Assembly: GCA_902615845.1 (NCBI GenBank)
Contig: CACMQS010000008.1
Coordinates: forward strand, 1-64,000
Source of the DNA: an uncultured Alphaproteobacteria bacterium
Lineage (GTDB): Bacteria; Pseudomonadota; Alphaproteobacteria; HIMB59; GCA-002718135
DNA: 64,000 nucleotides
Direction: 5' to 3'
Shown here one piece after another: positions 1 through 9,861 of the stretch; position 1 is the stretch's first letter; each line of letters starts with the position of its first letter. Position numbers and translations under genes: made by a program. The notes beneath the pieces were generated by a model. The model saw nothing but the letters and a program-made list of their open reading frames with translations. It was not told the origin of the DNA and ran no database searches.

Positions 1-1386
1 TAGATGAATTGATTCTAAATAAAATGTTTGTTCTTCATAAGAAATCTGTAATGATTTTTCCCAATTATTAGTTTGAGAATCACCTATTAATAAAACTTTT
101 TGATTAAGATTTTTATTAAATTCAAATTTTTTATAATATTTATCTTTCTGACCTTCTGTTTTCATATCGATAATCATATTTCTATAGTTCTCATTTATAT
201 TTTTATTTAAAAGATAATTGTGAAGGTTTAATCCATATTTAGTAATTCCTAATATTGAAATTGATAAAATTATAATTGAAAATATTATAAATAATGACCA
301 GACTGCTTTTGATGATATAAATTTAAAATTTCTAAAAGGTTTTTCTATAAATTTCCAAGTAATAAAGGAAAGAAAAAATATTAGAGCCAATTCCAGTATA
401 GATCTTAAAATTGAGTGATCGTTAAAATATATCAGATTAAAAAAAGTAAATATAGGCTGATGCCATAAATAAAGACTATAAGATAGTAAGCCAACGAAAA
501 CTATAATTTTCAATGATAATATTCTTTTAAAAATATTTTTATGACTATTAGTAAAAAGCAATATAAGTACCGTTGCTATCACTGGTATCAATGTAAAAAC
601 TCCAGGATATTTAATTTCTGTATCAAAATATATGATACAAAATAATATTGTAAGTAAACTGAAACCTGAAATAATTCTTGAGTCTCTTAAAGGATTATAT
701 CTTAGATATAGAGCTACTAATGATCCTGCAATTAATTCCCAATATCGTCCAAAAGGCATGAAAAAAGATCCCCAACCAGCAGAATTTAATCTTTCAATAA
801 TGCTACTGTTAGTTTGAATTTTAATATTATCACTAAAATAACAGATGCTGAAACTAATCAAAGACATGATTAGTAAAAAAAATACAAGATAAATTAATTT
901 TTTATTTTTAAAGAATAATATAAGTATTAAAGGTATAAAAATATAAAATTGTTCTTCAACCGCTAAACTCCATGTATGAATAAATGGCTTATAATCCTCA
1001 GATACATCAAAATAATTATTTTCTAGTGTAAATAGAAAATTTGATAAAAAAATTATTATTGAAATTAAACTTTGAAAATAATCCCATAATACCCCTGAAG
1101 ACATTTTTAGAAAAAAGAAAGGGGTAGAAATTAATATTACAAAAAAAAGAGCGGGAATAATTCTTCTTACTCTCCTTTCATAAAAATTTAAGATGCTTAA
1201 TTTTTTATAAACTAAATCTTGAATGATCACTGATGTTATTAAATAACCACTAATAACAAAAAATATATCTACTCCAATATAACCGCCACTAAATATTCTT
1301 TCATTGAGGTGGAATAAAATCACCGGGATAATCGCCAAAGCTCTCAGTCCATCAACTTCGGGTCTATACTTCAAAGAATTAATCAT
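1..1386 (-). CDS. OafA/YrhL-type acyltransferase with C-terminal SGNH domain (partial)
   Basis: Translating the minus strand from the ATG at 1386 gives an open frame that runs off the left edge, with about 462 residues visible. The N-terminus contains YRPEVDGLRALAIIPVILFH, the signature of the acyltransferase-3 family, with the catalytic-type His at its end. It is followed by GVDIFFVISGY, a basic RRVRRIIPALF segment, HTWSLAVEEQFYIF and many hydrophobic segments. Near the edge (about 60-120) is LLIGDSQTNNW, the GDS block of an SGNH hydrolase-like domain. Proteins with this architecture sit in the inner membrane and O-acetylate surface polysaccharides. The substrate cannot be read from the sequence. 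The 3' end lies outside the window, so this is an edge truncation and not a broken gene. Confidence 0.9.
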   Translation of the reverse strand, partial: MINSLKYRPEVDGLRALAIIPVILFHLNERIFSGGYIGVDIFFVISGYLITSVIIQDLVYKKLSILNFYERRVRRIIPALFFVILISTPFFFLKMSSGVLWDYFQSLISIIIFLSNFLFTLENNYFDVSEDYKPFIHTWSLAVEEQFYIFIPLILILFFKNKKLIYLVFFLLIMSLISFSICYFSDNIKIQTNSSIIERLNSAGWGSFFMPFGRYWELIAGSLVALYLRYNPLRDSRIISGFSLLTILFCIIYFDTEIKYPGVFTLIPVIATVLILLFTNSHKNIFKRILSLKIIVFVGLLSYSLYLWHQPIFTFFNLIYFNDHSILRSILELALIFFLSFITWKFIEKPFRNFKFISSKAVWSLFIIFSIIILSISILGITKYGLNLHNYLLNKNINENYRNMIIDMKTEGQKDKYYKKFEFNKNLNQKVLLIGDSQTNNWEKSLQISYEEQTFYLESIHL

Positions 1387-1570
1387 TTACCTAGATTAAA
1401 CATCAATTAATAAAAATGGATCATTTTTTACGTCATTTTAAAGAATATTTTTAGACAATTAATATAATATAAATAAACAATATCTATTTAATTTTTATTT
1501 ATTCTCTATTCTTATTTATTAAGTAGATAGTTGACCTAAGTATAAGGATTATATATGAATTAAATTCTTT

Positions 1571-1645
1571 TGGGGCGTCGCCAAGCGGTAAGGCACCGGT
1601 TTTTGGAGTCGGCATTCGTAGGTTCGAATCCTACCGCCCCAGCCA
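1571..1645 (+). tRNA. tRNA-Gln (anticodon TTG)
   Basis: The acceptor stem TGGGGCG pairs with CGCCCCA, followed by G and an encoded CCA end at 1643-1645. The T arm contains GGTTCGAATCC. The anticodon arm is CCGGT-TTTTGGA-GTCGG, giving anticodon TTG. The overall sequence is close to canonical bacterial tRNA-Gln. It stands alone, three bases before the stop of the convergent SH3 protein gene. Confidence 0.97.
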
Positions 1646-1648
1646 AAT

Positions 1649-2233
1649 TTAAAATCCATTTTGTATTTTGTTTATAGAGTTAACACTCTTCCAATATAAA
1701 TCTTCAAATCTTTGGAAAAAGCTAATATTTATTTTTTCTTTTTCTTTAATACCCCAAATATTTTTTTTATCAATCCAACCTCTGTAATCTTCAAATGACA
1801 CTAAGCACCAATCAATTTTACATTTTTCTAAAAAAACAATATTTCCCTCTCCTATTTCTCCAATAAAATTGCCGTATAAAGTGTTTAATAATTTTATAGA
1901 TTTATTATCATTTGATAAAACAATGCCCGTTCTATTACCAGATATTAAACTTTTATGAATCCATCCGAAATTTTTCTGAAAATCTTCTACTTTTCTCCAA
2001 TCTTCATATTCATCTAATATTTTTAAGGGGTAATTTTTTTTTATGTATTTAATTTTAATAGGATAATTCTTACTTGGACCAACACGAATATTTGCATCAT
2101 TAGATTTTAAAGATATATATCTTGGAATTTCTAGACCAGTTTCTTTACCAATTTCTGCATTACATATTTGGGAAAAAATAATTGTTGAAATAAATGCGAT
2201 TATGATTTGCATGATATTTTTATAAAGTAGCAT
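1649..2233 (-). CDS. secreted SH3-domain protein (SH3_4-like)
   Basis: This is a small exported protein. From the ATG at 2233 it starts MLLYKNIMQIIIAFISTIIF and ends the signal peptide near ICNAEIG. Two bacterial-SH3-like repeats follow: one with SLKSNDANIRVGPSKNYPI and DWRKVEDFQKNFGWIHKSLI, the other with IKLLNTLYGNFIGEIGEG and DWCLVSFEDYRGWIDK. This matches the alphaproteobacterial periplasmic SH3_4 family, whose ligand is usually unknown but presumed to be cell wall. A longer frame reaches back to 2278, but that start lies inside the tRNA-Arg gene and is unlikely. The ATG at 2212 is the other plausible start. There is no operon partner. Confidence 0.8.
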   Translation of the reverse strand: MLLYKNIMQIIIAFISTIIFSQICNAEIGKETGLEIPRYISLKSNDANIRVGPSKNYPIKIKYIKKNYPLKILDEYEDWRKVEDFQKNFGWIHKSLISGNRTGIVLSNDNKSIKLLNTLYGNFIGEIGEGNIVFLEKCKIDWCLVSFEDYRGWIDKKNIWGIKEKEKINISFFQRFEDLYWKSVNSINKIQNGF

Positions 2234-2263
2234 ACGATTTGTATAAAGTGTATAATATAATAA

Positions 2264-2340
2264 GCGCCTGTAGCTCAATTGGATAGAGCGTATGACTACG
2301 GATCATAAGGTTAGGAGTTCGACTCTTCTCAGGCGCGCCA
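2264..2340 (+). tRNA. tRNA-Arg (anticodon ACG)
   Basis: Acceptor stem GCGCCTG pairs with CAGGCGC, followed by G and an encoded CCA end at 2338-2340. The D arm is AGCTCAATTGGATAGAGC. The anticodon arm is TATGA-CTACGGA-TCATA with anticodon ACG, and the T arm contains GGAGTTCGACTCTTC. The 77-nt length and structure are standard for tRNA-Arg(ACG), which reads CGN codons after A34 is converted to inosine. Confidence 0.97.
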
Positions 2341-2397
2341 AAATTAAAAATGTTATTATACAAATTTGTTCAAATCTATATTAGATAAAAGAATACA

Positions 2398-3420
2398 ATG
2401 ATAATTGATATAAATACTAAAAAAATAAAAAGTGATAAACGTTTATTAAATTTGTTCGTTAATTCAAATTTTAGTAATTTATCAATTAATTGTAATATAC
2501 TTAATGGTAATTTTTTTTCTGATTCATTTTACTATTTTCCAATAACCGAGAATGATGAAACATTCTCATCATTATTTACTAGAGATCTTAACAACACCTC
2601 TCATTTTTACTCACAAAAATTTTTTGATAATTTTAGAGACAATAAAAATTCACTTAAAAATTTTAAAGGACTTTTTGTTCTTGGATCAAATGCTGGCAAT
2701 AATTATTATTCAAATTTACTACAATTTCTTCCAAGGATTTTCTTCAATAAAAAAACAAATCTAAAACTAGCAATTCACAGAAACTCATCTAACAAATATA
2801 GAAATTTTATTGGAACTATTTTAAAATCTTTAAATATTGAATTTACATTCGTGTTTTTAGATGATGATTTTTATCATTTTATTGATTCAGATTTTCCTCA
2901 GTTTTTAAACATGAATGATTCAATTAAAATTTTAAAAAAATTTATAAATCCAAAAACTAATAAAGAAATAAGTAAGAAAATATATGTAACCAGAGAAGAT
3001 TCTAATTATAGAAAAATTATAAATGAAGGTGATGTGGTAACTCTATTGAGAGAGAAGGGATATAAAGTTATAAATCCTCAATTATATGAAATTGATGAAC
3101 AAATTGAAATCTTTTCAAATGCTGAAAAAATTATTTCCCCACATGGATCTAATTTAGCGAATATCATTTTTTGCAAACCTGGAACTGAAATTTTTGAAAT
3201 CACACCTACTTTTAGAGATAATGAAAAAATGCTCGAAGACAGATATTTAAATTTATGTATAATTAATAATCTTAAGCATAATAAAATTGTTTCCGACACA
3301 GTTGATGTTGAAAATCATTCTGCTTTAGCTAAAAAATATATTCATAAAAATGTATTATCTCAAAGCTATTACTATAAAAACCTAATTGTTAAAATACAGG
3401 AACTAAGTAAAATAATTTAA
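2398..3420 (+). CDS. family 61 (DUF563) glycosyltransferase
   Basis: The 340-residue protein has no obvious signal peptide. Its C-terminal half carries the hallmark block of GT61 enzymes: KIYVTREDSNYRKI, GYKVINPQLYEIDEQIEIFS, then SPHGSNLANIIFCKPGTEI (compare HGAGLTN-x-FC-x-PG in the family) and IFEITP. GT61 members transfer sugars such as xylose or N-acetylglucosamine in glycan synthesis. In bacteria they usually act on lipopolysaccharide or capsule, but donor and acceptor cannot be deduced here. It follows tRNA-Arg by 57 bp and converges with sppA, leaving one base between the two stops. Together with the acyltransferase at the left edge it suggests a surface-glycan locus next to tRNA genes. 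Confidence 0.85.
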   Translation: MIIDINTKKIKSDKRLLNLFVNSNFSNLSINCNILNGNFFSDSFYYFPITENDETFSSLFTRDLNNTSHFYSQKFFDNFRDNKNSLKNFKGLFVLGSNAGNNYYSNLLQFLPRIFFNKKTNLKLAIHRNSSNKYRNFIGTILKSLNIEFTFVFLDDDFYHFIDSDFPQFLNMNDSIKILKKFINPKTNKEISKKIYVTREDSNYRKIINEGDVVTLLREKGYKVINPQLYEIDEQIEIFSNAEKIISPHGSNLANIIFCKPGTEIFEITPTFRDNEKMLEDRYLNLCIINNLKHNKIVSDTVDVENHSALAKKYIHKNVLSQSYYYKNLIVKIQELSKII

Positions 3421-3421
3421 C

Positions 3422-4444
3422 TTAACAATCTTTTAAATATATAGGAATTACAACACTAATATTAGTTTCTAAATTTCTACAAATGTTTTCGAAGGAATAT
3501 TTATCTTTATTTTGATCTTTGTATTTTACCAGCAGATTTTCAAATATAGAATTACTTACTTTATTTTCATAAATTTTGTAATCTTCAAATTCATTTTCTT
3601 TGATTATTAATTTTATAAGTGTTTCGTAATTTAAAATATCATCAATCAAAAAATTATTTTTTGCTTGATTACTACTATAAATTAAAGCACCAATGTTATT
3701 TTTTATATTAGAAATTTCAATTCTACGACTTTTTGAAACTTTTGTTATAAAATCATTATAAACATCATCAACAATATTTTGTAGGTGTTGAATTTCATCT
3801 GTTGTAGGCTTTCTATACGGATTAAATAAATCTTTTCCATCCCCGGCATTCTGGTTAAAAACTTCTATTCCGTCTTTAGTTTCAATTGATTCACCAAATA
3901 TTCCTGAAGATAAACTTATTGGATTGTCATAGTAGAACCAACTTGGACCACTGACTCCTATACTACCAATAATGGATCCATATGACGCAAATATCTTATC
4001 AGCTGTGGTAGCAACCCAATATCCCCCAGATGCTAAAATTTCCTTTGTATAAAAATATACTTTAGTGTTTGTGTTTTTTTTAAATTCATAAATAATGTGT
4101 TCCAACTCAGCAGTAGCACTTACTGTTCCACCAGGGGAATTAATATTTATAATTAGAGCCCTGATTTGTAGTTCTTTTAATTCTTCTAAATATGATTTTA
4201 CCTGCGAAGGATTGATGTAATCGTAAAAATTGTTTCCTAAAACATTAATGTTATTATTGAATATTGGTCCATCTAAATTGATCTTAGCTATAATATTATT
4301 TGAGTTAGGTAGACCGTCAGTCATTACGAACTGTTTTTTTTCATGTTCATTGGAAAAATGAAGTACAAAACTAATAATTATTAAAAAAATAAATAATGCA
4401 CTCAAAAAACCAAGAGTTCTAAAAAAAACATTGAAAAATAACAT
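3422..4444 (-). CDS. sppA: SppA-family (S49) signal peptide peptidase
   Basis: This 340-residue protein has one N-terminal membrane segment (about residues 8-30) and a single S49/ClpP-like protease domain. NINSPGGTVSA at 100-110 is the oxyanion-type SPGG motif. ASGGYWVA places the nucleophile at Ser139, and ETKDGIEVF supplies a candidate general base at Lys190, 51 residues later. That spacing is close to the Ser147/Lys199 pair of Bacillus subtilis SppA. The length matches the single-domain form and not the double-length E. coli protease IV. The likely role is cleavage of residual signal peptides in the inner membrane. The gene stands alone, divergent from groES across 151 bp. Confidence 0.88.
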   Translation of the reverse strand: MLFFNVFFRTLGFLSALFIFLIIISFVLHFSNEHEKKQFVMTDGLPNSNNIIAKINLDGPIFNNNINVLGNNFYDYINPSQVKSYLEELKELQIRALIININSPGGTVSATAELEHIIYEFKKNTNTKVYFYTKEILASGGYWVATTADKIFASYGSIIGSIGVSGPSWFYYDNPISLSSGIFGESIETKDGIEVFNQNAGDGKDLFNPYRKPTTDEIQHLQNIVDDVYNDFITKVSKSRRIEISNIKNNIGALIYSSNQAKNNFLIDDILNYETLIKLIIKENEFEDYKIYENKVSNSIFENLLVKYKDQNKDKYSFENICRNLETNISVVIPIYLKDC

Positions 4445-4526
4445 TTTTTTTAAAATATCATAACTTTGGCTAATTCGAATTTTTTTTTGTTTTATTCTTG
4501 AATAGACTTCAATAATGCTTAAATAA

Positions 4527-4553
4527 CTAGCACTCTTATAATGAGAGTGCTAA
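4527..4553 (+). promoter_or_regulatory. CIRCE operator (HrcA site) overlapping a -10 element upstream of groES
   Basis: The inverted repeat CTAGCACTC - 9 bp - GAGTGCTAA matches CIRCE (TTAGCACTC-N9-GAGTGCTAA) with one mismatch at the first base. The spacer contains TATAAT at 4537-4542, a perfect -10 hexamer, so HrcA bound here would sit on the promoter itself. No strong -35 is visible. The site lies 42 bp upstream of the groES start. Confidence 0.93.
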
Positions 4554-4595
4554 TAAAAAATTATTTAATTTCAATTAGTTAACAAAAGAGGAAAT

Positions 4596-4901
4596 ATGAA
4601 ATTTAGACCTTTACATGATAGAGTCTTAGTAAAAAGAGTAGACTCTGATCAAAAAACAGCAGGGGGAATAATTATCCCTGATACTGCCCAAGAAAAACCA
4701 ATGGAAGGCGAAGTATTAGAAGTTGGTTCTGGAGCAAGAGATGAAACTGGAAAACTAGTACCATTGGATGTCAAAAAAGGAGATAAAATACTTTTTGGAA
4801 AATGGTCTGGTACTGAAGTAAAAATGAATGGTGAAGACTTTCTGATAATGAAAGAATCTGACATCATGGGAATTATAACTTCAGGTAAGAAAAAGAAATA
4901 G
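4596..4901 (+). CDS. groES: co-chaperonin GroES
   Basis: The 101-residue protein begins [20 protein letters not shown] and contains the mobile-loop region [15 protein letters not shown]. It continues with [18 protein letters not shown] and [17 protein letters not shown], all hallmarks of the 10-kDa chaperonin. Length is normal apart from a lysine-rich tail. AGAGGA at 4587-4592 serves as ribosome binding site for the ATG. It forms an operon with groEL (21-bp gap) behind the CIRCE element, so it is probably repressed by HrcA in the absence of stress. It caps the GroEL ring during ATP-driven folding in the cytoplasm. Confidence 0.98.
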   Translation: MKFRPLHDRVLVKRVDSDQKTAGGIIIPDTAQEKPMEGEVLEVGSGARDETGKLVPLDVKKGDKILFGKWSGTEVKMNGEDFLIMKESDIMGIITSGKKKK

Positions 4902-6590
<1,689 letters not shown>

Positions 6591-6617
6591 CCTTCATTAA
6601 AAATAATTAAGAGAAGA

Positions 6618-6644
6618 GGGCAAATTTATTTGCCCTTTTTTTTT
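6618..6644 (+). terminator. rho-independent terminator of groESL
   Basis: GGGCAAA (6618-6624) pairs perfectly with TTTGCCC (6629-6635) around a TTTA loop, followed by nine T residues (6636-6644). It closes the groESL transcript. The T-run touches the stop codon of the convergent glutathione peroxidase gene. Confidence 0.92.
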
Positions 6645-7179
6645 AAATTAATCGATCAATTTGACTTGTAATTTTTTTGCTATCCGGTTTTGTCATAGAG
6701 GACCACGTTTTAACGAGCTGCCCATTTCTATCAAAAAGATATTTATAAAAATTCCACTTTGGCTTTTCATTATATTCTTTCTCAATCCAGGCATAAATTG
6801 GATGAGCACTTCTGCCTTTAACATCCATTGGCGATGAAGTAACAAAACCTACATTGTAGTTAACTAAACATATTTTTTTAATATCTTCAGTATCTAAATA
6901 TTCTTGATTGAAGGAATTGCTCGTTGTAGCAATTATTGTTAAGTCACTTTTTCTGTAATTAATAAACAAATTTTGAAGATCTTCATACTGTGGAGTGAAA
7001 CCACATCTTGAAGCTGTATTAACTATTAAAATTGGCTTACCTTCAAACTTCTCTAAATTCACTTGATTGCCGTCTATATCTTCAAATGAGAAATCGTATA
7101 AATTCACTGTTTCATTGGCTAATAAAGTATTCTTTAAATTAAGCATAATTAAAAAAACAAGTAAAAATTTAATTTTCAT
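6643..7179 (-). CDS. exported glutathione peroxidase family protein
   Basis: The 178-residue protein has an N-terminal signal peptide (about residues 1-21) and then a complete GPx fold. VNTASRCGFTPQYEDLQ places the peroxidatic Cys at 59, Gln92 lies in SNSFNQEY, and KWNFYKYL gives Trp142 and Asn143. These form the Cys-Gln-Trp-Asn catalytic set. It is a cysteine type and not a selenoprotein. Bacterial members reduce hydrogen or lipid peroxides, often using thioredoxin instead of glutathione. Its signal peptide points to the periplasm, which is less usual for the family. It converges with groEL and is divergent from the MscS gene across 26 bp. Confidence 0.9.
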   Translation of the reverse strand: MKIKFLLVFLIMLNLKNTLLANETVNLYDFSFEDIDGNQVNLEKFEGKPILIVNTASRCGFTPQYEDLQNLFINYRKSDLTIIATTSNSFNQEYLDTEDIKKICLVNYNVGFVTSSPMDVKGRSAHPIYAWIEKEYNEKPKWNFYKYLFDRNGQLVKTWSSMTKPDSKKITSQIDRLI

Positions 7180-7205
7180 GTTAGTGAGTATTAAATATAT
7201 CGCTT

Positions 7206-8342
7206 ATGGAATCATTCAATAGCTTTACCGACCTTTTTTTAGATGTGTGGAATAATGGTGTTTTTGGCATAAATGCTACTGATATCATAGTAAGTCTTGT
7301 AATTTTCCTCCTTTTTTATTTACTTAGAAGACTTATAGCTAGATTTATTCTTAATCGATTATCAAGAATTGTTTCAAGAACATCCAATCAAATTGATGAC
7401 GCTGTTATTGAAGTTCTTGATGGACCATTAAAATTTCTTCCTGTTGTTTTAGGTTTTTTTATAGCCTCTTCATATTTGGATGTTTCTGATAACAATCAAG
7501 ATTTTTTAGACCTGCTAAACAGATCATTAATTACAATTTTTATATTTTGGCTACTGCATCAATTAATTATACCCTTTTCATTTGTAATAAAAAACTTTGA
7601 GTCAAAAATTTCAAAACCTTTAGTTGATTGGACTCTTAAAGGTTTAAAAATTCTTGTTATTGTTCTCGGGGCTGTAGCAATTTTAGAATTGTGGGGCATA
7701 AGAGTGGGACCAGTAATTGCAGGATTAGGTTTATTTGGTGTAGCAGTTGCACTGGGTGCTCAAGATTTATTTAAAAATTTAATTAGTGGTATCATGATAC
7801 TAATGGAAAAGAGGTTTACTGTTGGTGATGTTATATTAGTTTCAGGTGAAGTAGAGGGAGTTGTTGAGCAAATTGGATTTAGATCAACTCTTGTTAGAAG
7901 ATTTGACTCAACTCCAGTAATGGTTCCAAATTATAAATTTGCAGAGCAGTCTGTAACTAATTACACAAGAAGACATCATAGACGTATAAGATGGCTAATT
8001 GGATTAGAATATAGAACTAGTATTGATCAATTAAAAAATATCAGAGAAGAGATAAATAATTTAATTGAAAAAGATGATAACTTTGCAAAAAATCAAAACG
8101 CAAGTTTCTACGTTCGAATAGATAGCTTTTCTGATAGTTCTATTGATATGCTAGTGCAAACATTTACCGTTACGAATGAATGGGCAGAATTTTTAAAAAT
8201 AAAAGAAAATCTCGCTGTCAAAATAATAGAAATAGTTGAAAATAATGAAGCTGGTTTTGCTTTTCCGAGTCAATCACTTTATGTTGAAAAATTATCAGAT
8301 GAAAAAACAGAAATTTTTAATCCTCAATCTACTAAGAAATAA
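7206..8342 (+). CDS. MscS-family mechanosensitive ion channel
   Basis: The 378-residue protein has several N-terminal membrane helices, then the MscS pore and beta domains. The pore-lining helix appears as VIAGLGLFGVAVALGAQDLFKN, where small Gly and Ala residues alternate. It is followed by SGIMILMEKRFTVGDVI and then the beta-domain EGVVEQIGFRSTLVRRFD and VMVPNYKFAEQSVTNYTRR. Family members open under membrane tension and release solutes on osmotic downshock. The stop overlaps the next start as TAATG, so it is probably translationally coupled with the AI-2E-family gene. The start ATG leaves a 26-bp divergent gap to the peroxidase. Confidence 0.93.
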   Translation: MESFNSFTDLFLDVWNNGVFGINATDIIVSLVIFLLFYLLRRLIARFILNRLSRIVSRTSNQIDDAVIEVLDGPLKFLPVVLGFFIASSYLDVSDNNQDFLDLLNRSLITIFIFWLLHQLIIPFSFVIKNFESKISKPLVDWTLKGLKILVIVLGAVAILELWGIRVGPVIAGLGLFGVAVALGAQDLFKNLISGIMILMEKRFTVGDVILVSGEVEGVVEQIGFRSTLVRRFDSTPVMVPNYKFAEQSVTNYTRRHHRRIRWLIGLEYRTSIDQLKNIREEINNLIEKDDNFAKNQNASFYVRIDSFSDSSIDMLVQTFTVTNEWAEFLKIKENLAVKIIEIVENNEAGFAFPSQSLYVEKLSDEKTEIFNPQSTKK

Positions 8343-9346
8343 TGAATGAAAATAATCGTGTAATTTCTGGCTCTCTTTTTATATTGGCCAGTATCGCCGT
8401 TGCATTTATTTTAAATTTCTCTCAACCTATAATGGTCCCGTTTGTCTTAGCACTTCTTTTAAGGATATTAATTGATCCAATAATTGATTTTCAGACTATT
8501 AATCTTCGTGTACACAGATTTATAGCAGTTTTTATTAGTATTTGTTTAATTATACTTTTATTCTCAATTATAGTTCCTTTCATAGTTTCTTCAGTAGCAA
8601 CATTCTTGGAGTCTGCAGATGACTATAATCAAAAAGTAATAATTTTAATTGAGGCAGTCATAATACAGCTTCAACAATTTGAAATTAATATTGATAGAGA
8701 AACAATTAGAAATACAATTGCAGAGTTACCCATTACTAATTGGGCTGGAACTATATTAAGCAACAGTGCGAATTTTATTTCAAAGTTTCTCCTAGTTGTA
8801 ATAATCACCCTTTTTTTATTACTTGGCACTCCTCCTAAGAATACCTCTGATGAATGGAATGACATTATTAGATTAGTAAAAAAATATATATTTACAAAAT
8901 TTTTAACATCAGCTTTTACAGGTATTGCTGCAGGATTAATTTATTGGTTTTTAGGTTTAGAATTAGCCTTCATTTTTGGCAGTTTAACATTTATTTTGAA
9001 TTTTATTCCAGTTATTGGTTCTGTAATTGCTGTTTTACTTCCATTACCAATTGCTTTCCTTCAATATAACGATCCAACACTAGTTGTATTAATTATAATT
9101 TTGCCAACAATTATTCATCAAATAGTGGGAAATTTTGTAGAACCTAAAATATTTGGTGAGAGTTTTGGATTACATCCAATTACAATTATTTTATCCTTAA
9201 TTTTCTGGGGAATGATTTGGGGTTTTATTGGAGTTCTTCTTGCAGCACCTTTAACTGCAATCATCAGAATTACATTTGAAAGATTTGAAACAACCAAACA
9301 AATTGCAAGATTATTAGAAGGTAAGATTCATATTAAAGAAAATTAA
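8342..9346 (+). CDS. AI-2E family (PerM/YdiK-like) membrane protein
   Basis: The 334-residue protein has about eight hydrophobic segments. The family signature lies in the C-terminal half: FLGLELAFIFGSLTFILNFIP, then IGSVIAVLLPLPIAFLQ, and further on VGNFVEPKIFGESFGLHP and FWGMIWGFIGVLLAAPLTA. The superfamily includes the proposed autoinducer-2 exporter TqsA and Na+/H+ antiporters, so the substrate cannot be assigned from sequence alone. Being coupled to an MscS channel by one shared base suggests an osmotic or ion-related role, which is inference. It overlaps the convergent recX stop by four bases. Confidence 0.88.
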   Translation: MNENNRVISGSLFILASIAVAFILNFSQPIMVPFVLALLLRILIDPIIDFQTINLRVHRFIAVFISICLIILLFSIIVPFIVSSVATFLESADDYNQKVIILIEAVIIQLQQFEINIDRETIRNTIAELPITNWAGTILSNSANFISKFLLVVIITLFLLLGTPPKNTSDEWNDIIRLVKKYIFTKFLTSAFTGIAAGLIYWFLGLELAFIFGSLTFILNFIPVIGSVIAVLLPLPIAFLQYNDPTLVVLIIILPTIIHQIVGNFVEPKIFGESFGLHPITIILSLIFWGMIWGFIGVLLAAPLTAIIRITFERFETTKQIARLLEGKIHIKEN

Positions 9347-9828
9347 CTTAATATTTTTTTACATATATCATAACTAAAACCAGCTCTTGCCATTTTTGCT
9401 AATTTTTTTTCATAGCTTTGATTTTTTTCCAACAATTTCTTTTTTTTTGCAAATATTTTTGCTGACTCTAATTCCCAATTATTGTTATTTTGTTTCATTA
9501 CATTTAATCTGTTTTGAATTTGAGATTTACTCACTCCTTTTTTTATCAAGTAATTAAAAATAAAATTTTTAGATTTTCCAGAATTTGATAAAGAATGTAT
9601 TTTGGTCGAGCTATATCTATCATCATCAATAAATTTATTTTTTTCTAATTTTAAAATTATACTTTCAATAATATCTATGAGTTTTTTTTTCTCAAAATTT
9701 GTTACATTTAATCTTAAAATTTTTCTTTTAAGTACATTAACTAAATTATGCTTTGAGGAATCGTATTTACTTAAGTAATCAACAGCATATTTTAAGAGTT
9801 TTTTTTCGTCCACTAAATTAATATACAA
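9343..9828 (-). CDS. recX: RecX-family regulator of RecA
   Basis: The 161-residue, very Lys-rich protein consists of three-helix repeats typical of RecX. It has LEKNKFIDDDRYSST (conserved D-x-R-Y), SKNFIFNYLIKKGVSKSQI and a terminal KLAKMARAGFSYDICKKIL. RecX binds inside the RecA-DNA filament and limits recombination. recA is not in this window. The open frame begins at a TTG (9828). A GTG at 9813 is an alternative start, and no clear ribosome binding site separates them. It is convergent with the AI-2E-family gene and divergent from the ABC permease across 33 bp. Confidence 0.82.
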   Translation of the reverse strand: MYINLVDEKKLLKYAVDYLSKYDSSKHNLVNVLKRKILRLNVTNFEKKKLIDIIESIILKLEKNKFIDDDRYSSTKIHSLSNSGKSKNFIFNYLIKKGVSKSQIQNRLNVMKQNNNNWELESAKIFAKKKKLLEKNQSYEKKLAKMARAGFSYDICKKILS

Positions 9829-9861
9829 ATAATTTAAATATATTAAAAGAAAAGTCCTAAT

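Noticed and set aside
632-817. 61-codon open frame on the plus strand
   Set aside because: It is antisense to the acyltransferase reading frame, lacks a ribosome site and has no recognisable motif.
2234-2278. Extended N-terminus of the SH3 protein up to 2278
   Set aside because: The extra codons run into the tRNA-Arg gene and put residues in front of a good signal peptide.
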